A program made the position numbers and the translations under genes. Positions 7,103-15,230 of a stretch of DNA of 32,357 bases are shown piece after piece. The DNA comes from Thermoanaerobacter sp. A7A. Lineage in GTDB: Bacteria > Bacillota > Thermoanaerobacteria > Thermoanaerobacterales > Thermoanaerobacteraceae. Under the pieces are notes generated by a model that was given only the letters and a program-made list of their open reading frames with translations, did no database searches and had not been told where the DNA came from. Each line of letters opens with the position of its first letter. Position 1 is the stretch's first letter. Location: assembly GCF_000445185.1 (NCBI RefSeq), contig NZ_AVAF01000140.1:1-32357 (forward strand), read 5' to 3'.

Positions 7103-7444
7103 CTATATTTTTCTATCCACAAAAAGTCCAGCTATTTTCCATAATCCTGCCACAAGGTCAAGTATTTTTTCAGGCGGAATTTCGTCAATAACTTCATTCG
7201 TATCGCTATCAACAATTTTGACCACTATTGTATTTGTAGGCTTGTGCACAGAAAATTCAAAATATGTATGATCGTTAATGCTTATTTTTCTATTTTCTTT
7301 ATTAAGCTCACTATTAAGTTTATCTTCGTCTACAGGTTTACTTAGTATATCTTTTACTGCTTTTATTTCATCTACTAACGCACTATCTCTTTTAAACTGC
7401 GAATTTACTTGCCCCGTTCCCGCAGTATTTATCCCCTGCAACAT
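7103..7444 (-). CDS. flaG: FlaG family flagellar protein
   Basis: A 113-residue protein whose second half is typical FlaG: INDHTYFEFSVHKPTNTIVVKIVD, then TNEVIDEIPPEKILDLVAGLW and a final GLFVDRKI. The family influences filament length; its exact action is unknown. AGGAGG lies eleven bases before the ATG. It is the first gene of the flaG-fliD-fliS-fliT operon, with a SigD promoter about 65 bases upstream. In Bacillus the equivalent gene (yvyC) directly follows hag; here hag is about 14 kb away. Confidence 0.92.
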   Translation of the reverse strand: MLQGINTAGTGQVNSQFKRDSALVDEIKAVKDILSKPVDEDKLNSELNKENRKISINDHTYFEFSVHKPTNTIVVKIVDSDTNEVIDEIPPEKILDLVAGLWKIAGLFVDRKI

Positions 7445-7509
7445 ACCATTATTACCTCCTGCAATAAGAATTTATCATTTGTAATAATTTCTCCCTCTTG
7501 CTAATATAA

Positions 7510-7536
7510 ATATCGACATATATTTTAAAAAGTTTA
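7510..7536 (-). promoter_or_regulatory. SigD (sigma-28) promoter for flaG-fliD-fliS-fliT
   Basis: On the minus strand TAAA (7533-7536), 15 bases, then GTCGATAT (7510-7517), matching seven of eight bases of the GCCGATAT -10 element. Confidence 0.8.
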
Positions 7537-7565
7537 AATTTTTTTATGTAATTTTCACGCAAAAA

Positions 7566-7614
7566 GAAAAACAAGTAAAACAATACTTTATTTTATCTGT
7601 TTTACTTGTTTTTC
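7566..7614 (-). terminator. Terminator overlapping the end of spo0E-like gene
   Basis: A perfect 16-bp inverted repeat (7566-7581 and 7599-7614) with a 17-base loop. On the minus strand it is followed by TTTTTG. The upstream arm lies inside the last codons of the Spo0E-like gene, so the terminator is partly coding. Confidence 0.75.
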
Positions 7615-7773
7615 TCCTTTCATGTACATGACAATCAATTCGTCTAATTCACGACTAAGCTCTAAGGCTTTTGGAAGTTCTATATTGCATTCATTTAATT
7701 TCTTTTTTAGAAACCTTATCCTTTCAGCAATATCATTTTCTTCATAATAATGCTCTTTTATTACTTTCTCCAT
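7588..7773 (-). CDS. Spo0E-like aspartyl-phosphate phosphatase
   Basis: A 61-residue protein of the Spo0E family, which removes phosphate from Spo0A~P and so restrains sporulation. The family signature S-x-x-L-D-x-L-I-x-x-Y is present as LSRELDELIVMYM near residues 39-51. The N-terminal half is a predicted helix (IAERIRFLKKKLNECNIEL), as in the helix-turn-helix-like hairpin of Spo0E. AGGAGG lies ten bases before the ATG. It is transcribed away from asnB and is monocistronic, ending in a strong terminator before the flaG promoter. Whether it acts on Spo0A or another response regulator cannot be told from sequence. Confidence 0.85.
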   Translation of the reverse strand: MEKVIKEHYYEENDIAERIRFLKKKLNECNIELPKALELSRELDELIVMYMKGEKQVKQIK

Positions 7774-7913
7774 AAAAGCTTAGTCCTCCTAAAAAACTTA
7801 TGTCTTTATTATATCATGTAGAAATTAAAAGTTCATTAGAAAATTATAACATGTATCAATGGCAAAAAAAGAGAATATATTTACTTATAGATTTAAATTT
7901 TAGGAGGATTTTT

Positions 7914-9755
7914 ATGTGTGGAATAACAGGATGGGTTAACTTTGACATGGACTTGTCACTTCAAAATGAAATAATCGAAAAAATGACAGACACTCTTAAA
8001 AAAAGAGGACCTGACGGTTCTGGGGTATGGCTATCAAAACATTGTGTTTTGGGGCACCGCCGTTTAATTGTTATAGATCCACAAGGTGGAATTCAACCAA
8101 TGATAAAAAAATACGGCGAAAAAAATTTTGTCATCATCCACAATGGAGAACTTTACAATATGGATGAATTAAAAAACGAACTCATATCCTTGGGATATAC
8201 TTTTAATACCCGTTCAGATACTGAAATTATCTTGACATCTTATATAGAATGGGGTTCTTTATGTGTTAAAAAATTTAATGGAATATTTGCTTTTGCAATA
8301 TGGGATGAAGTACAAAATAGGCTTTTTATTGCCAGGGACCATCTCGGAATAAAGCCACTATTTTATACCATTAAAAATGGGGCTTTGATATTTGGTTCAG
8401 AGATCAAAGCAATATTAGCACATCCTCATGTAAAACCAGAGATAGACTCACAAGGTCTTGCAGAAATATTTGTAATGGGACCTTCAAGAACTCCCGGATG
8501 TGGTGTCTTTAAAGACATTAAAGAATTAAAAGCCGGACATTACCTCATATTCACTAAAAATGGAGTAAATATAAGCAAATACTGGTCATTACAAAGTCTT
8601 CCCCATGAAGATAGCCTTGAGAAAACGTCGGAAAAAATAAGGTATCTCCTTAAAGATTCTTCAGTGAGGCAGCTTATTTCAGACGTGCCTTTATGTTCAT
8701 TGCTATCAGGTGGACTTGATTCAACTGCTGTATCTTTCTTCGCAAATGAAAAATTAAAGCAAAAAGGCCATAAACTTATAACATACTCTGTAGATTATGT
8801 AGGTAATGATAAATATTTTACGCCAAACGAGTTTCAACCAAACTCTGACGCAGACTGGGTAAAATTTGTTGCAAATAAACTTGACACAAACCATAACTAT
8901 GTATTTATAGATAACGAAGAACTTGCACATGCTCTAAAACCAGCCTTGTACGCTCGAGACCTTCCTGGTATGGCAGATATAGATTCATCTTTATATCTAT
9001 TTTTAAAAGAAGTAAAAAAAGGAGCCACAGTCGCTCTATCAGGAGAAGGTGCTGATGAAGTTTTTGGAGGTTATCCCTGGTTTAGAAATAAAGAAGCAAT
9101 TGAAAGTCACACCTTCCCATGGATAAGAATGGTCAATGAACGCATGAAGTTGCTTTTGCCAGAAGTTGTAAAATATATAAGACCTATAGAATACTTAAAT
9201 GATAGATACAATGAAGCTTTAAATGAAGTGCCAAAGCTGAATGGAGAAGACCCATATAATGCTCGAATGAGGGAAATGTTTTACCTTAACATAACAAGAT
9301 TTATGTCCATGCTTCTTGACAGAATGGATAGAATGAGCATGGCAGTAGGTTTTGAAGCAAGAGTACCTTTTTTAGACTACAGACTTGTAGAATATGTATG
9401 GAATATACCGTGGGAAATGAAAAATTTAAATAACAGAGAAAAGGGAATATTGCGATACGCTCTAAAAGGTTACATCCCAGAGGAAGTAATTGAAAGAAAA
9501 AAGAGTCCCTACCCTAAAACACACAATCCAGTATTTAAAAACATCGTTAAAGAATGGCTAAAACAAATAATTGATGACAGTACATCCCCACTTTTGCAAC
9601 TTGTAGATAAAAAAGCAATCGCAGAACTTATAGAAACAGATGCAAAAGCCTATGACCCTGCCTGGTTTTCACAGCTTATGGGCTCTGCCCAACTCTTCGC
9701 TTACCTCGTACAAATAAATATGTGGCTAAAAGATTATAAAATTTCTATAGTGTAG
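7914..9755 (+). CDS. asnB: Asparagine synthase (glutamine-hydrolysing), class II
   Basis: The 613-residue enzyme makes asparagine from aspartate, glutamine and ATP. The start is fixed at the ATG at 7914, because Cys2 (MCGITGW) must be the N-terminal nucleophile of the glutaminase domain; GGAGG lies just before it, and the open frame upstream to 7800 is spurious. The glutaminase domain (about 1-210) has RGPDGSG (31-37), GHRRL (47-51), HNGELYN (76-82) and the RSDTE aspartate (100-104). The synthetase domain has the ATP pyrophosphatase loop SGGLDST (265-271), then SGEGADEVFGGY and DRMSMAVGFEARVPFLDYRL. All key residues are present. It runs opposite to its neighbours and ends in an inverted repeat shared with the convergent restriction-modification operon. 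A dedicated amidotransferase role for surface sugars is conceivable, but the sequence looks like housekeeping AsnB. Confidence 0.94.
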   Translation: MCGITGWVNFDMDLSLQNEIIEKMTDTLKKRGPDGSGVWLSKHCVLGHRRLIVIDPQGGIQPMIKKYGEKNFVIIHNGELYNMDELKNELISLGYTFNTRSDTEIILTSYIEWGSLCVKKFNGIFAFAIWDEVQNRLFIARDHLGIKPLFYTIKNGALIFGSEIKAILAHPHVKPEIDSQGLAEIFVMGPSRTPGCGVFKDIKELKAGHYLIFTKNGVNISKYWSLQSLPHEDSLEKTSEKIRYLLKDSSVRQLISDVPLCSLLSGGLDSTAVSFFANEKLKQKGHKLITYSVDYVGNDKYFTPNEFQPNSDADWVKFVANKLDTNHNYVFIDNEELAHALKPALYARDLPGMADIDSSLYLFLKEVKKGATVALSGEGADEVFGGYPWFRNKEAIESHTFPWIRMVNERMKLLLPEVVKYIRPIEYLNDRYNEALNEVPKLNGEDPYNARMREMFYLNITRFMSMLLDRMDRMSMAVGFEARVPFLDYRLVEYVWNIPWEMKNLNNREKGILRYALKGYIPEEVIERKKSPYPKTHNPVFKNIVKEWLKQIIDDSTSPLLQLVDKKAIAELIETDAKAYDPAWFSQLMGSAQLFAYLVQINMWLKDYKISIV

Positions 9756-9769
9756 TAAATAAAAATACG

Positions 9770-9798
9770 CTAAATGGCGGGAAATCCCCGCCATTTAG
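9770..9798. terminator. Inverted-repeat terminator, copy 1 (asnB / methyltransferase)
   Basis: CTAAATGGCGGG (9770-9781) pairs with CCCGCCATTTAG (9787-9798) around AAATC. On the minus strand a TATTTTTATTT tract follows, so it ends the methyltransferase operon well; its plus-strand T-run is poor. The stop codon of the methyltransferase lies inside it. The 11-bp arm core is identical to that of the repeat at 12735-12769. Confidence 0.75.
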
Positions 9799-10574
9799 TA
9801 TAAGCCCGTGCTATATTTTATTTTGTTTAAATTTTCATCTTTTTTAGGCTTTCTAAATATAAATAAATGTTCATGCATAATCATATAAAAGTTATATTTC
9901 TCTACCTGTCTTTCCCAATAAGGTGTAGACTTACAATTATGTTGAACTTTTATAATGTCCTCCTTTAATACAAAGCCATTCTTAAGGAAAAGTCTCATTA
10001 CATAATATGAAAGAGGTATGTAATGCCCGCTTTTTCTTGTATCTCCTATTAAAATAGCACAATATCTGTCTTCTTTTAAAACCCTATAAAGTTCAATAAC
10101 TCCCTTTTCCAATTCATTGCAAAATTTTTTAACATCAGATATATTTGATAAATCCCCTTTTATTCTCCCATTTGAATACTTTATAATATTTAAATACGGT
10201 GGATGCGTTATTATTAAATCAATACTGCTATCGCCAATCTCTTTTAAATTTCTCACATCCCCTACCCTTACAATCTGCTCATACTTATAATCTCCATCAA
10301 AGTCTAAATTTCTTTTAGTCAGCTCTACACTATCTGGATTGATATCAAAACCTATACCTCGCCTATTTAATATTTTAGTTTCTATTAGCGTTGTACCACT
10401 GCCAACCATAGGGTCGAGTACAAAATCTCCTTCATGGGAATATCTTAATATAACATTCCTTGGAATTTGAGGTGCAAAATTGCCTCTGTAATTTCCCTTA
10501 TGCGTCTTCCATTTTCCCCTTTCAGGAAACGACCATACAGTAGTTATTTCTTTTTTAAAATCTATATCCTGCAT
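9795..10574 (-). CDS. DNA methyltransferase of GATC restriction system (second methylase, DpnA/MboC-like position)
   Basis: The 259-residue S-adenosylmethionine-dependent DNA amino-methyltransferase has motif I DPMVGSGTT (residues 54-62) ahead of motif IV THPPY, and an N-terminal stretch, KGNYRGNFAPQIPRNVILRYS, typical of N4-cytosine/N6-adenine enzymes with the I-before-IV order. The target is not readable, but its place as third gene after a Dam-type methylase and a DpnII-type nuclease implies GATC adenine, perhaps including single-stranded DNA as shown for DpnA. That last point is analogy only. It starts at the ATG at 10574, overlapping the nuclease end by 13 bases with GGAGG inside the nuclease gene. 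Motif IV reads THPPY, a less common variant. Confidence 0.88.
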   Translation of the reverse strand: MQDIDFKKEITTVWSFPERGKWKTHKGNYRGNFAPQIPRNVILRYSHEGDFVLDPMVGSGTTLIETKILNRRGIGFDINPDSVELTKRNLDFDGDYKYEQIVRVGDVRNLKEIGDSSIDLIITHPPYLNIIKYSNGRIKGDLSNISDVKKFCNELEKGVIELYRVLKEDRYCAILIGDTRKSGHYIPLSYYVMRLFLKNGFVLKEDIIKVQHNCKSTPYWERQVEKYNFYMIMHEHLFIFRKPKKDENLNKIKYSTGLY

Positions 10575-11485
10575 AATATTTCCTCCAATAAACCAATACG
10601 CACAAAATGAAGATTTAACAAATAATCTATTTTTTCAAAGCCTTTATGAATTTGATTTTTCTGTCCTCTCCATCCCTCTCCGTCTGTAATCCAAATAAAT
10701 TCAAATCCATTATTTTTAAGTTCATTCTGTCTTTCTATGTAGGAATCCACTATTTCTTGAGGTTTTGAACCAGTTCCTGAATAAAAATTCACTTCGATAT
10801 TGATAACTTTTTTGTTGTCTTTGATTAAAATAAAATCAGCTTTTCTGTTTTTAATTGAAGAATTAACCTCTATACCATAAATAGTTTCCAAATATCCGAA
10901 ATTTTTCTGAAATAAAACTCTTTCAAATCCTTTTTCCTTTGTTGCTATATCTTCAATAATTGGCTTTAATACTAATTCCATCGCATCTCCACTTCTATTT
11001 TTCCTCGCATTGGTATCCATGCCTACTTCCACACCTATTACATAATCTTGTACGCTCTTCGTACCCATTTCCAGAAAAAATCTCTTTAAGCCTGTCTTAT
11101 CAAAAAATTCTATAATATTATCAATCTCTTCTGATGTAAGAGTTCTAGTGTTAAAGTCATAATTCACAATATCCAAGTTTTTATCTGTAAAATCGCGGAT
11201 TACTTTAAAATTAAGGTCTCGTATTGCTAATAAAATCGGTATAACAGGAAGCACTCGAGGATAATTTAATAAAATTTTTCTTAAGTCATTATCAAACTGA
11301 TTACTTCCTATTAAACTATTTAATATATTAAATTCTATTTTGTGTTCTTCAACGTGTTTTCTTACTTTGTCCCAATCAACAAAAAAGTCATAACTCCTAT
11401 TTGTGTCCACAAGTGTATCATGAAATTTTTCTATTACACTTTCCTCATTTTCTACATTTAAAAATTCAATATATAATTCCTTCAT
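10562..11485 (-). CDS. Type II restriction endonuclease, DpnII/MboI family (GATC)
   Basis: This 307-residue protein would cut unmethylated GATC. DpnII-family hallmarks are the N-terminal helical part with LNSLIGSNQFDNDLRKIL and YPRVLPVIPILLAIRD, the RFFLEMGTKSVQDYVIGVEVGMDTNARKNRSG block, and a C-terminal nuclease core with KADFILI and INIEVNFYSGTGSKPQEI. The acidic pair in the core reads D...E-x-N where many PD-(D/E)xK enzymes have ExK; I believe this is normal for the family but could not check. I start at the ATG at 11485 (MKELYIEF), after AGGGGG; the longer frame to 11503 overlaps the upstream methylase. It lies between two methylases, the gene order described for MboI. Confidence 0.93.
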   Translation of the reverse strand: MKELYIEFLNVENEESVIEKFHDTLVDTNRSYDFFVDWDKVRKHVEEHKIEFNILNSLIGSNQFDNDLRKILLNYPRVLPVIPILLAIRDLNFKVIRDFTDKNLDIVNYDFNTRTLTSEEIDNIIEFFDKTGLKRFFLEMGTKSVQDYVIGVEVGMDTNARKNRSGDAMELVLKPIIEDIATKEKGFERVLFQKNFGYLETIYGIEVNSSIKNRKADFILIKDNKKVINIEVNFYSGTGSKPQEIVDSYIERQNELKNNGFEFIWITDGEGWRGQKNQIHKGFEKIDYLLNLHFVRIGLLEEILCRI

Positions 11486-11495
11486 TTTAAGCCCC

Positions 11496-12458
11496 CTACT
11501 CATAATTCCTTATTATCAATTCATTTATATCTCCTCGTTTATCCCCATTACTGTTAATATATCTTTTTGCTTTTACCCTTTCAATAATAAACCCCGCATA
11601 CAATTCATCAAAAAAATTGTCATCTACATCTTCATTCTTGGGGTCCGAATTGCTAAGTATAAGATAAGCGCCTCTTTTATCCATTTCTTTAAAAAACTGA
11701 GCTAACCGCCTCTGGTCATCATCATCAAACCCGTCCTCATTATAACTTGTAAAATTCGAAGTATTGTTTAAAGGACGATAAGGAGGATCGAGATAAACCA
11801 AAGTGTTTTTATGTATATACTTTTTGCTTTCTTCAAAATCTGCACAAATGATCTCTGTATTCTCTAACGCTTTACTTACTTCGATTAAATTGTCAGCATC
11901 ACAAATAGTAGGGTTTTTATATTTCCCAAACGGTACATTGAATTCACCTTTTTTATTTAGACGATATAATCCATTAAAACATGTCTTGTTTAAAAAAATT
12001 AAGTACGCTGCTCTTTTTACCCAGTCCAAATTATAATTTATATAATCAAAATTGTCCTTTTGTCTATTATACTCATCTCTAATGTTATAGTAAAAATCTT
12101 TCCTCTGTTCCTCTGATAATTTTAGATATTTCTCTTCCATGCTGCTTAACTCATCAATTAATTCATTCACATTATTTTGAATTACCTTATAGCCTATTAT
12201 TAGTTCCTTATTTATATCGATTAAAAACGATTCTTTAACCTTGAAATTTCTTTTTAAAAAGAAAAAAAATGCACCACCGCCCACAAAAGACTCAACATAT
12301 CTCTCTATTTTACCACTTTGAATTAAAGAGAATGGCAATCTCTTATATAACTCATCTAATAACTGTGTTTTTCCGCCTGCCCACTTTAAAAAAGGCTTAG
12401 CATTATTTAAAATGCTTGATGATTTGTCTGAAATCTCTATCAAATTCAATGTTTGCAC
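11496..12458 (-). CDS. DNA adenine methyltransferase, Dam/DpnM family (GATC)
   Basis: The 320-residue class-alpha N6-adenine methylase protects GATC sites from the adjacent nuclease. Motif X/I is FLKWAGGKTQLL (residues 23-34) and YVESFVGGGAFFF (54-66); LNKTCFNGLYRLNKKGEFNVPFG (156-178) is the Dam-type recognition region; motif IV is LDPPY (223-227). The first codon is a GTG at 12458, with AAAGGG about a dozen bases upstream, an unusually long spacing. TATAAT occurs on the minus strand upstream at about 12502-12507 with only a weak -35. It is first in the operon, so methylase is made before nuclease. A solitary regulatory Dam is ruled out by the nuclease next door. Confidence 0.93.
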   Translation of the reverse strand: MQTLNLIEISDKSSSILNNAKPFLKWAGGKTQLLDELYKRLPFSLIQSGKIERYVESFVGGGAFFFFLKRNFKVKESFLIDINKELIIGYKVIQNNVNELIDELSSMEEKYLKLSEEQRKDFYYNIRDEYNRQKDNFDYINYNLDWVKRAAYLIFLNKTCFNGLYRLNKKGEFNVPFGKYKNPTICDADNLIEVSKALENTEIICADFEESKKYIHKNTLVYLDPPYRPLNNTSNFTSYNEDGFDDDDQRRLAQFFKEMDKRGAYLILSNSDPKNEDVDDNFFDELYAGFIIERVKAKRYINSNGDKRGDINELIIRNYE

Positions 12459-12570
12459 TTCACCATCACTTCCCTTTAAGCTTGTCTCTTAAAATAATTA
12501 TATCATAAACTCTTCTCAGTTAAATATAATTACTAGTAGTGTTTTAGGTAATAGAAATTTGTTATATGTA

Positions 12571-12710
12571 AGAAGCAGAAAAGCTTATTATAGAAAATAC
12601 TATAGAAATTTTACATCAATAAAAAGGAAGCAACCATTTATGAGAATATTAAATTACTCAATAAATATAATTTAAAGGAAGCAAAGCCTTCCTTCAAGCT
12701 TTTTATATAG
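12571..12710 (+). pseudogene. Unidentified decayed coding remnant
   Basis: The 309 bases between the methylase operon and legF carry no intact gene. On the plus strand one frame reads EAEKLIIENTIEIL then HQ-stop (12572-12622), and the next frame continues KEATIYENIKLLNKYNL and KEAKPSFKLFI-stop (12624-12710). Joined by one frameshift they look like the helical end of a real protein, and a hairpin (AAGGAAG/CTTCCTT, around 12675-12694) with a T5 run lies near its end. I do not recognise the family. In AT-rich DNA chance pseudo-peptides are common, so this is a weak call. Confidence 0.3.
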
Positions 12711-12734
12711 GTATAAAAAGTGAGTTCTGTCTTT

Positions 12735-12769
12735 AATTTAAATGGCGGGAAGTACCCGCCATTTAAATT
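12735..12769. terminator. Inverted-repeat terminator, copy 2 (end of legF operon)
   Basis: AATTTAAATGGCGGG (12735-12749) pairs perfectly with CCCGCCATTTAAATT (12755-12769) around AAGTA, overlapping the legF stop codon. The core arms TAAATGGCGGG/CCCGCCATTTA equal those of the copy at 9770-9798. The minus strand lacks a long T-run after it. Confidence 0.7.
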
Positions 12770-13469
12770 AGCCATATCTATTTATTAAAAATTCAGCAAA
12801 TTTAAAATCCATTTCAGTATCAATATCAATAGATCTTTCTTTAGGCATAATATAGGCATAAGTTTTATCTCCAAAAAAAGTTTTATTTTGTCTCAAATAA
12901 TCCCATTCTGCTATATAAATTGCACCATTAATACGGTAATACTTACCCAACTCCTGTCTATTTTTGTTTAAAATATTTTTTCGAATAAAATCTTTCATAT
13001 TTAGATCATCATTTAGAGTATTCATCCATAAAGGAGAATGTTCTGCTTCACAAACAGAAACCACAGCTTTTGCATTTTTTTCAAAAAATATATCAAGAGC
13101 AGTTTTAATATCTTCACTATTTCTGAAAGGTGACGTAGGTTGCAAAAGTAAAATCAAATTAAATGCACCATGTTCTTTTTCCATCCAGTCCATGGCATGT
13201 AAAATAACATCTATTGATTTTGCTTCATCAGTTGCTAATTCATAAGGCCTTAAAAAAGGGACTTCTGCTCCATATTCTCTAGATATCTGTGCTATCTCTA
13301 AATCATCCGTTGATACTATTACTTTATCTATAAAATCAACTTGTAAAGCGGCTTCAATAGTATAAGCTATAAGAGGTTTATCTAAAAGAAGCTTTATATT
13401 TTTCCTTGGCACTCCCTTGGAACCACCCCTAGCAGGTATCAACGCTAATATTGTTTTCCCTTTATACAT
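12768..13469 (-). CDS. legF: CMP-legionaminate-type cytidylyltransferase (acylneuraminate CMP transferase)
   Basis: It activates the nonulosonic acid with CTP to the CMP-sugar used by the flagellin glycosyltransferase. The 233-residue protein has the NeuA signature IPARGGSKGVPRKNI (11-25) and KPLIAYTIEAAL, then VIVSTDDLEIAQISREYGAEVPFLRP and LLLQPTSPFRNSEDI, with the metal-binding IDIDTEMDF near the C-terminus. The set of surrounding genes indicates legionaminic acid; CMP-sialate or CMP-pseudaminate (PseF) activity is less likely because legB/legC-type genes are present. It is the last gene of the operon, two bases after ptmE, and its stop lies in a strong inverted repeat. Confidence 0.88.
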   Translation of the reverse strand: MYKGKTILALIPARGGSKGVPRKNIKLLLDKPLIAYTIEAALQVDFIDKVIVSTDDLEIAQISREYGAEVPFLRPYELATDEAKSIDVILHAMDWMEKEHGAFNLILLLQPTSPFRNSEDIKTALDIFFEKNAKAVVSVCEAEHSPLWMNTLNDDLNMKDFIRKNILNKNRQELGKYYRINGAIYIAEWDYLRQNKTFFGDKTYAYIMPKERSIDIDTEMDFKFAEFLINRYG

Positions 13470-13471
13470 AC

Positions 13472-14530
13472 TTAGATACCTTCCACCTTTTTAAAATATT
13501 CTAACGTATTTCTATATTCTTCCCATTGACCTACATCAAACCACTTTGAACTTATCGGATACACACCTACTTTATAGCCAAATTCTTTTGATTTTAACAA
13601 TAAGTCTGGCATATTTATTGGCTTACCTTGTGGAATTAAATTGATTAACTCTGGTTCTAACACATAAACTCCTGAATTTATAACAAAGTTGTATTCCGGT
13701 TTTTCAATCATATTTACAAGCTCTCCATTATTTACGTCTATAACCCCATATGGAATCTGCATATTTTTTACTACTCCTACAATTGTTGCATGATTATTAT
13801 TTTTTTTGTGATATTTCAACAATTCATCAAAATCTATATCTATAATTACATCACAGTTTGAAACTATGAATGTATCTTTCAATTTTTCCTCTGCAAGTCT
13901 CAGCGAACCTGCTGTTCCAAGAAAATCTTTTTCGTGTATAAAATTTATATTGTATCCATCAGGATTTTCTGAAAAATATAATTTTATAATTTCTGCTTTA
14001 TAATTCACTGAAATTAAAAAGTTATTAAAACCATATTTTTTGAAATTTTTAACAATAAGTTCAATTATGGGGGTATCTCCAATTGGTATTAAAGGTTTTG
14101 GGAGTATCTTTGTAAAAGGATCCAACCTTGTCCCTTTTCCCCCTGCCATAATAAAAACATAATTTGGTTTTTCAGAATATTCGTATTTCGTTTCAAGAAA
14201 TTTTTCCATCAAAATTAAGTCTACAACTCTTCTTTCTCTATCTAAAACGGGAATAGTTTTTATTCTATGTTTTATCATAAGCTCCTTCGCACTTTCTTCT
14301 TCCCCTATATAAACAAATTTCGGCACTCTATTCATAATCTTGCCAACTGGTTCATCAAAAGAAATATTATTTAGAATTGCTCTTCGTATATCGCCATCTG
14401 TAACAGTACCAATCAATCTATAATTGTCATCTATAACAAGAAGAATTTGAAGGCTATTTTCATTTAATTGTTTTATTGCTTCTTTAATCAAGGATTCTTC
14501 TTTAATAAGAACAGATTTGATCTTTTCCAT
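13472..14530 (-). CDS. ptmE: CBS-domain sugar-phosphate nucleotidyltransferase (PtmE-like)
   Basis: The 352-residue protein has two CBS domains at the N-terminus (about 1-115; TVTDGDIRRAIL and the tandem repeat with IKTIPVLD) and a nucleotidyltransferase domain from about 125 with FIMAGGKGTRLDPFT (126-140), KPLIPIGDTPI, SNCDVIIDID and WFDVGQWEEY. This matches PtmE of the Campylobacter legionaminic acid pathway, shown there to make GDP-glucosamine from glucosamine-1-phosphate. The CBS pair may sense adenylate nucleotides. It follows the acetyltransferase by 12 bases, with AAGGGG before the ATG. The GDP-linked substrate is inferred from the family and neighbours; mannose-1-phosphate guanylyltransferases are relatives. 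Confidence 0.82.
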   Translation of the reverse strand: MEKIKSVLIKEESLIKEAIKQLNENSLQILLVIDDNYRLIGTVTDGDIRRAILNNISFDEPVGKIMNRVPKFVYIGEEESAKELMIKHRIKTIPVLDRERRVVDLILMEKFLETKYEYSEKPNYVFIMAGGKGTRLDPFTKILPKPLIPIGDTPIIELIVKNFKKYGFNNFLISVNYKAEIIKLYFSENPDGYNINFIHEKDFLGTAGSLRLAEEKLKDTFIVSNCDVIIDIDFDELLKYHKKNNNHATIVGVVKNMQIPYGVIDVNNGELVNMIEKPEYNFVINSGVYVLEPELINLIPQGKPINMPDLLLKSKEFGYKVGVYPISSKWFDVGQWEEYRNTLEYFKKVEGI

Positions 14531-14542
14531 TTAAATTTCCCC

Positions 14543-15202
14543 TTAATCATTGTTTTCCCTAAATTTTTTGATTTTCCCCGGCACACCTACCACTACTGCA
14601 TTATCTGGCACATCTTTTAAAACAATAGTTCCTGCTCCAATCAAAGCATTTTTTCCTATCTTTATCCCCTGAATAATAACACTACCAATTCCAATGTGGC
14701 TTGTTTCTCCAATTTTTACCCCTCCTGCAATTTTGACACCTGGAGCTATGTGAACATGATCTTCTATTACACAATCATGTTCTATTATGGAACCTGTATT
14801 TAAAATTACATTATTTCCTATTATTGTATCCGGCCCAACTAATACCCCTGGCATAACAACATTTCCAGCACCAAATTTTACATGATCCGAAATAATCGAA
14901 GAGGGATGAAATGCATTTACAAATGTATAACCGATATTTGCGACTCTTTCATATAACTTTTTCCTTAAAAAATTATCTCCAACACTTCCTACAGCTATAA
15001 GCGCATATTCTATACCTCTCTCAAACAACTCACTTAGCTGTTTATCTGTACCAATTACTGATACTCCTAATATTTTTTTCCCTATATCGTCAGCATCTTT
15101 TGTTATTAGCCCTGCAATTTCTATTCCTTGATTATTTTTTTTAAGTATATCTATTACTGCTTTTGCATGTCCTCCTGCACCAATCAATATTACTTTTTTC
15201 AA
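14543..15202 (-). CDS. legH: NeuD/PglD-type sugar N-acetyltransferase
   Basis: The 219-residue protein has an N-terminal nucleotide-sugar binding part (IGAGGHAKAVIDILK, 7-21) and a left-handed beta-helix of hexapeptide repeats (about 105-195), with the catalytic-type histidine at 142 in IIEHDCVIEDHVHIAPG. The family acetylates the C4 amino group of a UDP- or GDP-amino sugar; here it should follow LegC and precede LegG. Close relatives (NeuD) O-acetylate sialic acid, so the legH symbol rests on context. The start is a TTG at 15202 after GAGGGGGA, read as formyl-methionine. It lies 28 bases after legI. Confidence 0.8.
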   Translation of the reverse strand: MKKVILIGAGGHAKAVIDILKKNNQGIEIAGLITKDADDIGKKILGVSVIGTDKQLSELFERGIEYALIAVGSVGDNFLRKKLYERVANIGYTFVNAFHPSSIISDHVKFGAGNVVMPGVLVGPDTIIGNNVILNTGSIIEHDCVIEDHVHIAPGVKIAGGVKIGETSHIGIGSVIIQGIKIGKNALIGAGTIVLKDVPDNAVVVGVPGKIKKFRENND

Positions 15203-15230
15203 AAAAGTTCCCCCTCACAAAACAGAAAGT

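Noticed and set aside
7800-7913. N-terminal extension of AsnB
   Set aside because: The catalytic cysteine must be residue 2, which fixes the start at 7914 behind GGAGG.
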